Below, in pieces: positions 49,034-61,753 of a stretch of DNA of 64,000 nucleotides. The notes under the pieces are model-generated. The model saw only the letters and a program-made list of their open reading frames with translations, did no database searches and was not told the DNA's origin. The stretch lies in contig VYZI01000134.1 in NCBI GenBank assembly GCA_013397695.1, forward strand, positions 734,830-798,829, given 5' to 3'. The translations under genes were made by a program, and so were the position numbers. Source of the DNA: Centropus unirufus. Lineage: Eukaryota > Chordata > Aves > Cuculiformes > Centropidae. Each line of letters opens with the position of its first letter. Position 1 is the stretch's first letter.

Positions 49034-50928
49034 ATCTGCTCAAGCACATTAAAGAAAGCAAAAAGATGCCAAAAACTTCCTGTACAGAGGTTGGCTAGCC
49101 CTCTAGGAGTAAAGTAAATACAGAGATGGTAAATACAGAGAGTGCGTTACTATGGACTTAAAGAAGACCGTGGTGCTGTCCATAAGTGAAGAAAGTCTCT
49201 GTAAGCATAAGGTCCCAGCCATGCAAGTAATCCCTTTCTAACTAAACTCCTTCCAAATGGTCATGTTCCTGTGACTGTCTGAATAAAGACTTGGCCTAGA
49301 ATTTGAGCTCTGATTTCATTGCTGCTGAGGATTTAAAAGTCTCTGTCCCAAGAGGAAGGTTTTAATTGCCCCTTTTCTTGCCAGTCCCTCCAGAGAGACT
49401 AAAGTGTGTGGGAGCAAAGGTGTATATGTCACTTGTTCCCATGGATAACTGGAGGACCTCCAAATCTCCATAACCATTGTTATAACGGTATTCAGCTACT
49501 ATAAATTCCACAGTCTTTAAGTGGAAAAAGTAGAATTCCCTTCATGGTCCTAACTTGTCATCTACATAAAATACTTGCTTTCCCAGATGAGGTTTGTGTT
49601 AACAGATAGGACTCCTTCCCTTTTTTCCCTTCTGTGTTTAATTATTTCATCATCCATTATGTAGTCCATCTGCCCTCTTGTGGTTTCCTTTTTGATCTTT
49701 CCACTTTTGCTTTGCATTTTTCAGACTTCTTGACTATTTTATACTTCCTGTTCTCTAAATGTGGGATGAGCTCACAAGTCAAGTTTCACCTCACAATGTA
49801 TTTTCCTAGTCTGAGTCAAATTCTGAAATCCATTTTTAGTCTTAGATGAGACTGGGAATTAGTTGCAGCCCCTGGAAAGACATCCAGTGTCATGAACAAT
49901 ACGGTCAGTTCTTAGGACTTTTCCCAGTTATTCTAACAGTCTGAGGGGAAAGTAATTTCTCCTAATTCTAGAAGTTCTTTGTTCCAAGTGGCTTTTTAAG
50001 GTTTTTATCAGCTGACCTGTCTCTTTTGGGGACAGCAAATGAGTTTTGAGATGTGCAGTTCAAAGAGATGTGAAATGGTGGAATTGGAGAAGGATGCACA
50101 GCAGTCCTAAAGTTTTCTATTAGAAGTAGCACCTTTAACTAAGAACTAGATGTAATGATCTCTCACCCTGCATGACCCTTAGCCTAATCAGTCCTCGGCA
50201 TTAACGTTGTTGACATCAGTAGGGCTATTTGTTAAAAAAATGCTTTTAAGAGTGGCTTTGCATTCACCTTGGCAAATCGAACTCGGTAGGGCAATAGGAA
50301 GAGGGCTTTGTGATGTGTGGTTGTATCTTGTGATGCAGGGATGCTCATTGTATCAGCAGGTGATAAGGGAGAAGAGGCGCCTTCTTCCTCATTATCCTTT
50401 GTTCTTCTAATGGACTAGTTAGGAAATCTCTCCTGCCATCATCACAAAAGGATGTGCTTGGGAAGAAAAGACCTTCCCAGTGTGGAGCTATCTGATGCTG
50501 AACACAGATCACTGAAAAGAAATCAAGGACTTGATTCCTGTTTGCAATTTTGACCTTTTTCAAATCTTTTCCCTCGGATGGGGCTGCTGAGTGCGTGTGG
50601 GAGGTGGCAGGAAGGAGGCAGCCAAGAGTCATTCTGCAGCTTTTCAGAGGGGACAAGGTCTCAGTGGTTCTCTTCCAAATAGTGCATTGCACAGGCGTTT
50701 TCCAAACCCCCAGAGGTGGCTGAAATGTGTGCTAGATTTTGCTGATTTATATAAGAAGACTTAACTAATTTGATGTTTACTTTCTTCATATTTTAGTTTC
50801 CAGGAGTGCTTTATTGGGATCTACTTCTGAAACCCTTGTTCCACAAAAAACTCGCACAATGCCATGAGCCACTCCCATTCTTTACAACTCCTTTGAGATT
50901 CACAAGGAAGCAAAGCGACCCAGGACTT

Positions 50929-50951
50929 CACTTAATGAGACTCATTAAGTG
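50929..50951. promoter_or_regulatory. Perfect palindrome with inverted NKX/homeobox-like sites
   Basis: Arms CACTTAATGAG and CTCATTAAGTG are perfect reverse complements around a single A at 50,940. Each arm contains TTAAGTG (as CACTTAA on one side), which matches the NKX2-type consensus TYAAGTG, and a TAATG/CATTA homeobox core. An inverted pair of sites one base apart would suit a dimeric factor. The sequence shows the symmetry directly. A regulatory role is inference. Confidence 0.45.
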
Positions 50952-53900
50952 CGTGTGTACGGGAAGTTCAGTGCTATGAGAGGGAAGTTTCTGACAAAGG
51001 TTCCCAGATGGAGCAGAGAATGTGGGAGATTGGATTGTTACTACATTTTAATATTCCTTAGGTTGGGAAGCCTAACTAAGCATCATGCTGAAAATACCCC
51101 ATAGGCATTCCTAAGCCTATGTAAGCTCTGAAAATTTAGGAAACTGGAAGATGCTTCAAGAGAGCCTCAGGGTATATCTATAGAGAGAGCTGGAGGCTGG
51201 TGGAGGGTGCTCATCCCACAATCAAGTTATACTGGCTGTAAGCCAGCTGTAAAGGTGTAAAGCTGAGGGCCAGGTACAGCTATTTTAGCAACGTCCTGGG
51301 CTTGTGCTATCATGCTGCCTGCTTCTGGGTCAACAGGCTCTTTTGTCAAGAGAGAATTGTTTCGTTTCACAAGTCCCTCCATTTGAGTTGCTACTCGCAG
51401 CCACTGAAAATGAAATTCTCACCACTTGCTACAAGTCACAAACCTGAACTTTTCTATCCTTCTCAGCATTTATAGTAAATGCCCTAGAAAAATCATTCAG
51501 GCTTATGCAAGAAAGAAATGAAATGTGACAGAAAGAGAAACTGCAAGAGCTCTTCGCTGCTGATTGCTTGCCCACTGAAGACCACTCTAGCTTGACTAAA
51601 GGTATCTGTAAAGGTATGACTGATGACAGGAGAGTAGGATCTCTTCTTCATTTGAATAGGATGTTTACTTACTGCGGTGTTTCTCATTCACCAGGCCATT
51701 TGAGCGTTGTATTGTGATGTAACACACAGGAACTTCTGAAAAATAAATAATAAAGAAATAATTGTATTGCATTTGCATTTACCCTTTGACCTATTAATAA
51801 AGTAAAATCCCCATTAACCAAACAAAAACCAATTCATGAAAAGTCTGCCCAGCCTTACAGAGACTCGCCACTAGCAGGCATATACTACCACATCTCAAAT
51901 TTAGTTTAACTATAGTAAATCATAGGTTTCTGTCATCCGTGATTGCTTTTTTTTTTTGTTCAGGATGAGGATTTGTATATTGAGACCCAGAAGGAGAGCA
52001 CATAATTATTACTCTTGCCCTTCTACCACAAAGCAAAAATAAACTTATGCCATGAGGGTGATACGCCTTTCTAAATGGAGCTCCACTGTTGTGAGCTACA
52101 GAGCGCAGCCAGTTCTATCTACAGACAGGTGCTCAAATTGTAGGTGTAAGGAAACTAGTGGACTATCTGCGGAACAAGCAAAGAAAACTAAACCAAATCA
52201 TATCCTGCAGACTCTCAGAAGTTAATAGTTTGTGCTCTTTTATCAAAAGAGCTTAGTTGGTTCCCTCAGAAGTCAGGGATAGAGGGAACTGAAATAAAGT
52301 TATTTCATTCTTTTCAACCTATTCTGAAAGCCTGTAACTTAACTTTTGAAATAAACAGAAGATTTCTCTGTTCATTTTAGGACAAACTTCCTATTTTATG
52401 TCCCAGATCTTACATCTGATTACTTACATCAGATCTTGCCTCCGAAGTATGACATCAGTTGATATTTAAACCTTTTATAATAAGGAAATTTTACACTTAA
52501 CTGGAACACTAGAAGCCTGCAGAGGTTTCAGCATTCATGAGAATAAATTTGACCAGCAAGAGTTACTTAGTGCTACCCAAAATTTACGATAATACTTTGA
52601 ATTCTGGGATAAATTCTGTATTGAAGTAACAGGTACAGTCCTAGTAACTTATGTGGAAACTCACTGGTGGTTACTACCATCAAAAATTATCCTGAGTTTT
52701 TCAAACAATCTTCATGTGGCTTCTGTGAAATGTAACACTTTTTAAAGGAAAATGAATTGTAGTATCATTTCGTTTGTCCTATGGCAGTCTGTTGGCTGGG
52801 CACTTACATTTAGTTACTGAAAGGTTAGTTGTCCTAAGTCATCTTAGAGGAGTAAATTGGGATTCCAGGTATAGGCTATGGCTTTTTAAAGAAATGCCTG
52901 AGGGGGAAAAAAAAAAGAAAGAAAGGCAATTTATTCTTCTGCATTGTTCTTGGGACTGCGTATGAAAAATTAAAGGCTTCTGAACTATTCAGACTATGGG
53001 TATGATTTTCAACTGCAACATTTCTGAGTTTAAGCAGGAGTCTTTATTAGGAAAATGCCAGTGGGAAATGGTTCTTGTGTGGCTTATTATACTCGTAAAA
53101 GATGTCACAAATATTATGACATCATAGTATCACAGTTCAAGATAGATTAGAGTTGTATTTTTGCTGATTTGTTGACTGCTGATACAAAGAGTTGATGATT
53201 GTTGTGTATAGAAATGGCTGTGTTCAGTTTATGCACACTAGGATCATCACTTGCTATTAAGTTTTTCAAATAATAATAAGTAAAGCAGAATCATAAGATT
53301 ATTACAGAATTAATAGGACCTGCTAATAGCAGAAACCTTGCCCTGTTAAGGCATATGCATGAAAAGAAGAGGTCCTGTTTCTGAAGTCAGGCTAGACCAG
53401 TATATGTGGAGTTTAGCTGACCTTGAGGTGAGAAAACCACAAAGAGCCAAACCAGCAACAGTGGTGACAATTCATTTGTACCCCAAGAGGCAGCAGAGTG
53501 GGATATTATTGAGGCCCATCTCCTTCATATTATGCATATCACAGTGAAGTTAGAGCGATTTTAGATCAGGGAAGTTAAAACCAGGTAACTCTAGGTCAGT
53601 TTTAAACAGTTTACGCTATTAAGAATATTCAAGGCTCTATCATCAACCAGCCTAAATTGGTATCGCTGACTTTGGCGGGACCACAAATACTCACCCCGCA
53701 CTTCTCAGAAGTTCCTCCTTTCATCCTACCTCCTCATAACTTTTCTGTTCTCCTAAATGACTTATTCCTTTCTCAGTCCAAGGCTGAGAGACAAGGCAGG
53801 ACATTCTAGGCCCACATTGGGTAGGCTAATCAAGTTATTAGGATATTTAATAATTTCAGTTCAGCTCTGTGGTGCCTATTCAGATGATCCTGGAACAATT

Positions 53901-55974
53901 CCCAAAGGCTGACAATAGAATGGTTAAAGTATACTTAGTTTTCAGAAAGTTTTAGAACAAGTGGTGTATTGAAAACAGTTATGTTCATCAAGGAATCTTT
54001 AAGTCTCCCTATTTGAAGATGCACAGGTACGTAGTGAAGATAGTGGAATCACATTTCCCCTGTAGCTCTTTTCACTACTCCTGTAGTGTTTTGGTTTCTC
54101 CTTTCTGTCCAGAGTTTTAAAAAGCTGGCAGTAGGACTTCTTGTGAGTGCATTAAAAATGTAGGTAAACTCAGTAAAATGGTATTATTAAACCTTCTTGT
54201 CCCATTGAGAAATAACATCCTCAGTGCTAAGTAAGGCACAGCTGTTATAGTGTTGCTAGTTTGTTCTTTTCAAGTGGTCAGAATATTAAAGAGAAATATG
54301 AAAAACATCCTATTACACCCTAATCTCACAGGTAACGCTGGGTGCAGCTGCTTTGGCAGTAACACTTGTGGTCCTAGCGGCTTAAACCAGTAAAGCAGGT
54401 CCTGTCTCTGTAACCTTCCCCAAATGCATGACCAGTACTGGTGAAAGCTCTGTGCCTCATCTGCATCAGTAATATAAGCTCTACCACATTCATTTTGCTT
54501 TCCAACTTTGAGTTCACCTAAATTGCAGCCTGATACAGCATTTGCAACATTGAGTTAACCTGACTAAGTTGATAAGACCTTGAGAGAAGTTTAAAACCAG
54601 CAGATAAGCAAAAGCAAACTAAATGACAGCAGAGAACACTAGTTTTGTAAATTCTGGAGTGTAGAAGTGTCTTTGGAAAATCCATCCTGGAGGAGAGCAT
54701 GGCTGCTGGCTCTTTCAGCAGAGAAATCAAACTTAAAATGCACCTCATAAAACCACCGTTCTTTTATCACAATTTGAGGTCAGGTCATGGCTAAAGCAGA
54801 GTTAAAAGGAAGGGACAGTTTCCCTTGTGCCATTCCAAGAGAAGCCACTGGGAAGGAATGAAAATGGCATTTATTTTTCTATAAACAAGTTTAATTATTG
54901 TAGTAAAATGTACTCATATTGGCAGTGCAGCAAAACAAACCTCCTTATATGACCATGTTTTTCTTTTCTGGCATCTGTAGTCTCAAGAGCACCAGTTAAG
55001 GACTTTCTCCAGCTGCTACATTCATACAAAGAAGCAATATAAATGAAAGCATTATCACTGCAAATCATCAGACCCTCTGAAGGAGCTTCTGTCCTCTCTG
55101 AATACTATGGTTACTATTGAGTATTATATTTTTAATGTTTATTACCGTAAATGGCACAGTTTTGAATAAAGACAAGTAGTGTTATAACAATGGACTAGCT
55201 ATGCCTGAAATGTCCTGATTTTAATAAACATGCACCCCTTCTGTATTTTATATTGTGCCACAAACTCCAGGGGAGAAGACTGATCCACCTCTTTCACTTC
55301 AGCTGATTCCAAATTATTTTTCATATTTCTTAAGAATGTTTGACTGAGTTCTCACTCTTGTGGATCTCCCTTGGTCAGTCTTTGCCAAGTAGTGAAGGCA
55401 GTCACCAAGAGGCCATCTCATCAGGACCCGATTCAGTGCTAAGTAAGAAGAAATGACAACCTGGATAAAGGAGGCAAATCCAACACAACAGTTCACACTA
55501 CCTGTGTCTGTCGTACAGCCACTAGCTTCCTCCCCTAGTTTTCTCCCAGAAGTTCATGTGTCTCTGAGCAGCCTAATCACTTCAGACAGGTTGGGCTGGG
55601 AGTAAATACGCTTGTATCAGCACACCTCAGTTTCCTGGAGGAACATGTCAGTAAGTCATTGCTATTTAACTAAATCACCATATTGATTTCCAAAACCTAC
55701 TCAAATACAGTTCACTGTGGTCAAAAGTGAACATCTCAGTACAATGTTGTTTACCTCATTCATCATCGCTTGCAGGACAGCTTTTCTTCCATCACAAGAG
55801 GTAGGGCTGAACTTCCAATATCAATCACAAATGCTGCATCAACACACAGCATTGCTTTCTTGCAGAAAGGGACAGATTTTGACAAATCCACAGATTGGTG
55901 TAGAGGCCACAGGGGATCACATCTGGATGAAGATCTTGCTTTGGTATGAATCATTCCAGTAGAAGGAATAGGGA

Positions 55975-55997
55975 TGCTTCACCTGAGAGGTGAAGCA
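55975..55997. promoter_or_regulatory. Perfect inverted repeat with CACCTG E-box
   Basis: Arms TGCTTCACCT (55,975-55,984) and AGGTGAAGCA (55,988-55,997) flank GAG. The left arm plus loop gives CACCTG, the E-box form bound by ZEB and SNAI repressors. The layout is also an everted pair of AGGTGA half-sites with three bases between them. The function is not shown by sequence alone. Confidence 0.35.
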
Positions 55998-57570
55998 GCA
56001 TAAGCTACATATTACTGTAACAGCATATCTAAATGTAGGTAGTTACCAATTGGTGTTTTCCTTCAGTTCTACCCAGAACCAGTGAAGCACAGGCTGATGT
56101 TCCAGGCAAAAAACACCAACAGCCACCATTTGGAAACCATGGAAGACAATTCTACCTGCAGGTCTTTGGGTTTACTCTGTTTATCTTCTGTCCTACTACA
56201 TTAGAGGCAGTTGAGTATCTACTCTCCCCTTTCACATGAGACTTTACAAGAAGTTTGAATGGTGTGCATGGCTCCTGGCTGAATGCAAATGTCGTCTAAA
56301 GTGCTCTAAAGCATCATGTCTACTTGAAGTTACCACTCATTAAATCACTTTACCTAAATGATGTATTTCTTAGAAAAACAGGTTCTAGTACTTTTATACA
56401 GCTTTGCAAAATCAGTACAGAGGTCTTGATTCTATATGTTTACTGCTACTCATCTGAGTCAGACAGTGCACCATGCCCAAAGGATAACAGCCTTCAAAAA
56501 TAAGCATGTAAATTGTCAGCGGCCTGGTCACTGTTTCTCATTTCACCAGCTGGAATTGATGCTACCTCAATAAAGTCTATGGACTGGTCTTGAATATCAA
56601 ATAGGGTTGTGATTTTAAATGACCCATGTCTGCCACCTGAATCGGTCTCCATTCAACTAGTCTTGATGCTTCCTTCCCCCCTCCCAGTAAAAATGCCTGA
56701 AAGAAGATTCCTGGTACAATTGGCAGGATCCTCTATAATACAGACCATTGCTGTGGTTCATGTGCCTGTGGAAAGAGAGAGAGGACACAATGCAGCTCCA
56801 GGTCCTCCTGGTCCTCTTGCTGCCCTCCCTGTAGGCCATGTGCACTTCCATCCAAAAACATGGAGAGTGTTTTTCCTGGCTGTCGCAGGTGTGTCTTAAA
56901 TTGAATATACTCCAGGGTCCCTGAAGGATGAATAAATGTTTGGTCTTGGTGTATTTTGCTGTTCCTTGTGAACAGGAGAGCCCACATGAGGTGCATGTCC
57001 AAGCCTGCTGGAGTCCCTTGCTCCAGACTGTGATGGAAACCTCAGAGAAACCCCTCTACTGGGCATCATGGTAAGAAATGAGGGTGAAGAGGAGAAAGGT
57101 GTGGGGCCTCTGTGTAGAATAACATTCCTGAGGCACTGTTGGCAGGCAAACTGAGCAGATAGTATGCAGCTCATTTGGATGGCAGATCAGAAGTGGCTCT
57201 GGAGAGGAGCTCAGGTGCAGGAGCCTAATACCCATTCTTATACAGTTGTATGGGCACAGTGAGAAATGCTAAGTTGGCTTTTGCCCCCTTTTTTTGTTTG
57301 ATTGAAGATATATATCCCTTTTAGATTCTTTAAACCGCATATTGAGTAGATTATCTGTGTCCTGTTGATTTACTGTAGGATTTTGACAGAAGTGTGACTA
57401 CAAAAGTAAATCTTTGTTAGTGGCTTACCTCAGTGGGTTGGATATTAGAAAGACAATAACTGAAGTTAAAGAACCATGGATATCTTTAAAAAGCTCATCT
57501 TATGTATTTTAAGCAAATGTAATCATTCAAGAAATCTTCCAAATGTGACTTAAAAATGTATGTTTTACTT

Positions 57571-57604
57571 TAGAAAAAGTAAAGAAAGAAAGACAAAGAA
57601 AGAA
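57571..57604. repeat. GA-rich simple sequence
   Basis: Imperfect AAAG/GAAA units ('aaagaaagaaagacaaag') form a purine-only tract on the plus strand. Confidence 0.8.
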
Positions 57605-58948
57605 TGTTAATCTGCTGAAATCCAAAGATGGGAAGACTTGAAAAAAATATTCTCATTCTTTATCAAAGTTTAATTTTTCTTTTAATCCTTTGGTCACCAG
57701 TGTGAAGTGCTGTGCAGTCTTCTGAATGTAAAATGGAAAATTCCCTCCCTTCACATAGGTCTGCAGAATTGTAATGCATCATCCAGCTGTACTCATCTCT
57801 CACAAGCTGTCAAAATACTGATGGGAGATACTGACCCTCTGTCTCCTGCTCGGAAAAAAACGTTGCAATGAAATTGCTGCGGTATCAATAGTTAAAGCAG
57901 ATGCTGTTTCTGCAAGACAGCTTTTGCTGGATGTAGGTGAGCTACCTTAGAATAATATTTCTGGTAATGTTTCCTGCTCCAGTGACAGCAGGCAGGAGGT
58001 CAGGAATCTCCAGTCCCACCAAAAGAGGATTGCCACTGGGTGGTACACCTTGTGGTGTGCAGGGAAATGCCTTCCTTGCCTACACTGGAGAGATAAAATT
58101 TATTGCCTGATGTAGTTCAGCAGTTACTCTGGAGAAAGTTGGTGTGAGATTCTATAATAGTGTCAGAAATTTGTTGCTGATGTTTGCTCAGGTATTCCAC
58201 AAAAATAAAGGTTTAATCAACAAACTGCTATAACAATGAATTTCTTTTAAAGGAAGCTTATTTTTATAAGGTGTGCCTTTTTATGGAGTGTATTAGCTTA
58301 AAAGAATATATACAGAAATTACACCAAACTGTAAAGAGTACAAGTGCTCAAGCCCTGAACAATTACTGACAACCTAAGTTAGTTCGTATTACCCGCCCCC
58401 TCCTCCTTTTTTCAAAGCCCCATGAATCCAGAGCTGGGTCTAACGTGAGACAAGACAACCAAACTGTATGGGCATTCCTATGTGTACTACTTGGCTTGCT
58501 TGGCAGTGAAGCTGTTTCTGTCTTGAGCGTTGAGAGAAAGAAAAGAGATTCTCCGGCTGTTGAATTCATACCTTCCTACATCCCTTACCCGTGTTTCAGA
58601 CCTGTCAGCATTGTCTGACTCTTACAGATACAGGAATGAACTTTTGCACATAAAAGACCTTAGAGAGAAAGGGTATACTTGTGAGACACTAAATCAAGAC
58701 TCAAATATCCTTCCTTGTTCAGATCTTAGCTTTGTTGCAGTCCTTCTATTTCCTACACTGGGTAAGTCACTGGGAATAAGTATACTTTTGTCTGGAGATA
58801 CAATTAGACAGGATTGGATTTCCTTATGTGGGCTAACTTTGACTTAGCTCGATCAGTCATAACTATTGAGACTGGCAGCATGAACTTCAGTGCACTGCCA
58901 TAATCCTTTTGGGTCTGTGAATAGACATTGAGTAGGTAACATTTGTAA

Positions 58949-58994
58949 TTTAGGTGTTGCGCATCACAATATTTAGGTATTGTGTGTCACAATG
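58949..58994. repeat. 23-bp tandem duplication, diverged
   Basis: Two adjacent 23-base copies start 'tttaggtgttgcgcatcac' and 'tttaggtattgtgtgtcac'. They differ mainly by transitions, several at CpG-like positions in the first copy. Confidence 0.8.
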
Positions 58995-61132
58995 CAAGCA
59001 AGCTACTTCAAAGTTTTGACCTGGTGTAGGTTGTAATATGAGGAGTGTTTTAGGACGACAGTGGATTCCATCAGTTAGTGCTGGAGTTCCCAGCTATGTT
59101 GGAGAAGGATAAATATTATTCTTGGCCACGCTTTTGTCTGTCTTGTCTACTTAAATGGTGAACTCTTTGGGGCAGGAAATGTCTTTTATGTTTATACAGC
59201 AAATAGGACTTGGATCTTCATTGTGATTTGTAAGTTACTGAAGTGATGGAGCCACCTCTTGTCTACATCTGACAGTACGTTGTTTCACAAGTCTATTGCA
59301 CGAAACTTTCAATGGGACATACTGCTGACCTCCCTTCTGCATGAGGGGATTTGGCAAAAGGGGACCATCCACAAGTTTCTCTGCTTGCTTGTGTGCTCGT
59401 GCTCGTTCTCCTCTCTTTTATATAGCTCTGAAGCAGTGCTTCAGGCTGCAGTGAAATACATTCAGATATCCATTCAATATGGTGAAGAATATTACTCTTT
59501 TTATATTTGGTGTTCTGGGAAAAATTAATAGTTTACACCTCCTGGAAACAACGTTCAGTGGATAATGACCACTGTCTTCTCTTTTGAACCTCTCATAACA
59601 TTGCCCTTGTTTTATCATAACCATTAAATGTTATTTACATAACCTACGTAGACAAAACCTACATAGTTAGTTCTCTGCTTTCTATTTTAATGAAAATAAT
59701 AAGTATTATAGTCTGACTCAAAGTGCATGCTGTTTTGAATACGTCCTAGGTATTTACCAGTTCAAATATTCTTTGTACATATTTGTGTTGTTAACTCTGG
59801 CAGAGAAGAAAATAAAGTAAAAAGTTCCAATTTCCACTATTCATCACATGAGAGATTCAAAAGTATTAGTGTCATAAATCACTTGAGACAATTAAAATGT
59901 GTTATTCAGGACATTATAATGTTGTATCTTTGCCATTGGAAACATTTACCTAGCTAGGAACAGAAATCTGGGTGGGCCACAGGTTATGGTAGATGGGCAA
60001 TGACAAAAGGTCCAACTTTACAGCAGATCATTTGTATTGCAAATGATTTAGAGCAGACTCAGAGTTAGACAGGCTTGGGTCAAACTGAATGGGCTGGTGT
60101 CCACCCATGGCTGCACCTTTTGTTAGAAGAACTGGTGAGCACAGACGTTTTAATAAAACGTTTCAGATTAAGCTACTACCCAAAGCAGTGGCAAATTTGC
60201 CAGGTGCAACACATTTCAGCTTCATGAAAAAGCCCCAGATAAATTCCTAGATTTAGGATGAGTGCAAAGACATGAATATCTAAAGTCAGCACAGCTACTG
60301 GTATTGGTGCCAGCCTTCTCTTGCTCACTGTAGCTCTTCCACACATGTTATATGCTGGGCATTCATTTTGCACAGATGTGGTGTTTGGTACTTAGAGGGA
60401 TTTTCCTTTTCCTAAGAATTTGTAAGGGATCTATGAGCCAGTGCTTGGACTGTAGAGTAGTCCAAGCCAATGTCTTGCAGAAAAATAAAAACAACGTATT
60501 TTTCATTTCTGAGGGTTTTAGAAGAGCAAGGTAAAGCTTAGGATTGGCATCTCTAGAGCAGTGTGAATTTTCTTTGTTTTGTGCCTATTACTTCCAACTC
60601 TTATTCTGTAACATGATTTGCACTGGCATATTCAGCAACACCATCCTTGTTTTAATGAAATTCTAGAATGGAGAGCCTTACTCAATGGCTGGTTCTCTTG
60701 ACTGACCCTACTGTTGTTTGTTTTATTGGTTAAGGGACTCTAGAAATGAGAAAATGACACTGTACTAACTTAATGGGAGGGGACATGAACATTGCTCACT
60801 GGGAATGTGCATCGTGACTTTCTTCAGGTGATAAAGTCTGAGCTTGCTGTGTTCTCTCTACTTTCTCAACAACTTAATGCGATGTCCTTATTACTCTTAT
60901 TAAGGTGGTTATGCTATTTCAAAATGGGCTGAATGAATACATCTTAGGTACATCCATAATTTTGGATATTGCCTCCCCTGTGCTTGAAACATCTAAATTA
61001 AACATTTAGTTACACAAGGCTATCAAATTGTTACAAAATGATGATGTTGGGCTAAGACCTTGACTCTCCTTGAAAACTGAAACAAATTATTTGCAAAATC
61101 CTTGTCTGTGTAAAGCAAAGTAGAAAATTCAT

Positions 61133-61151
61133 TTTGTTTGTTTGTTTGTTT
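61133..61151. repeat. (TTTG)n microsatellite
   Basis: About four and a half TTTG units, with no associated element. Confidence 0.9.
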
Positions 61152-61730
61152 ATGCTTGCATGTACAAGCCTGAAGCCAGCAGTACATTCTGTTGTGTGTG
61201 TTCGTCTTTCTCTTTCTCCTTTGTTTATTCCTGAAACTCAGCCCAGAACACTGAATAAAAGGTCCTTTAAGTAGAAGGAAATAGTTTACATCCAGGTTTG
61301 GTCAACACATGAAATTATTCAGAGAAATTTTGCAGAAAATGTTATCGCAGAAGAATTCTGACTTATTTATTTATTAAATGTACCTGTGCCTGTAAAGATG
61401 CTATTAAAGCTGACAGGCACTGTTACCTTAAATGAATCTTGTCTGCAAAGCAGAAATAGAACTTGTAGCAATTTTGGTCTCTTTTACCTGTGGTAACCCT
61501 AATTTACCTGTTTTGCTTACTGAGAAGACAGAGCATTCATACTATCAGGTCCTGTGTTTTGGGTAGCAGTAATCTGCCAAAAGGCAGTAGTTAGATGGAG
61601 TAATTTCATATATTGTTCCAAGTCAGGTCACAGGTCTCCTAGTCTGCCTTGAATTTTGCTTGTTGGAAAGAGGGTGTTGCCAACACGTAAACTCAGAAAC
61701 AGTGGACTATTACACTACGGAATCTTTTCT

Positions 61731-61753
61731 AAAAAAAAAAAAAAGAAAAAAAG
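61731..61753. repeat. A-rich run
   Basis: Fourteen A, one G and seven A in a row. No retroposed sequence is recognised upstream, so this is not called as a SINE or pseudogene tail. Confidence 0.85.

Noticed and set aside
50345..50692. 115-codon minus-strand frame
   Set aside because: No recognised features, and on the strand opposite to the proposed rightward transcript.
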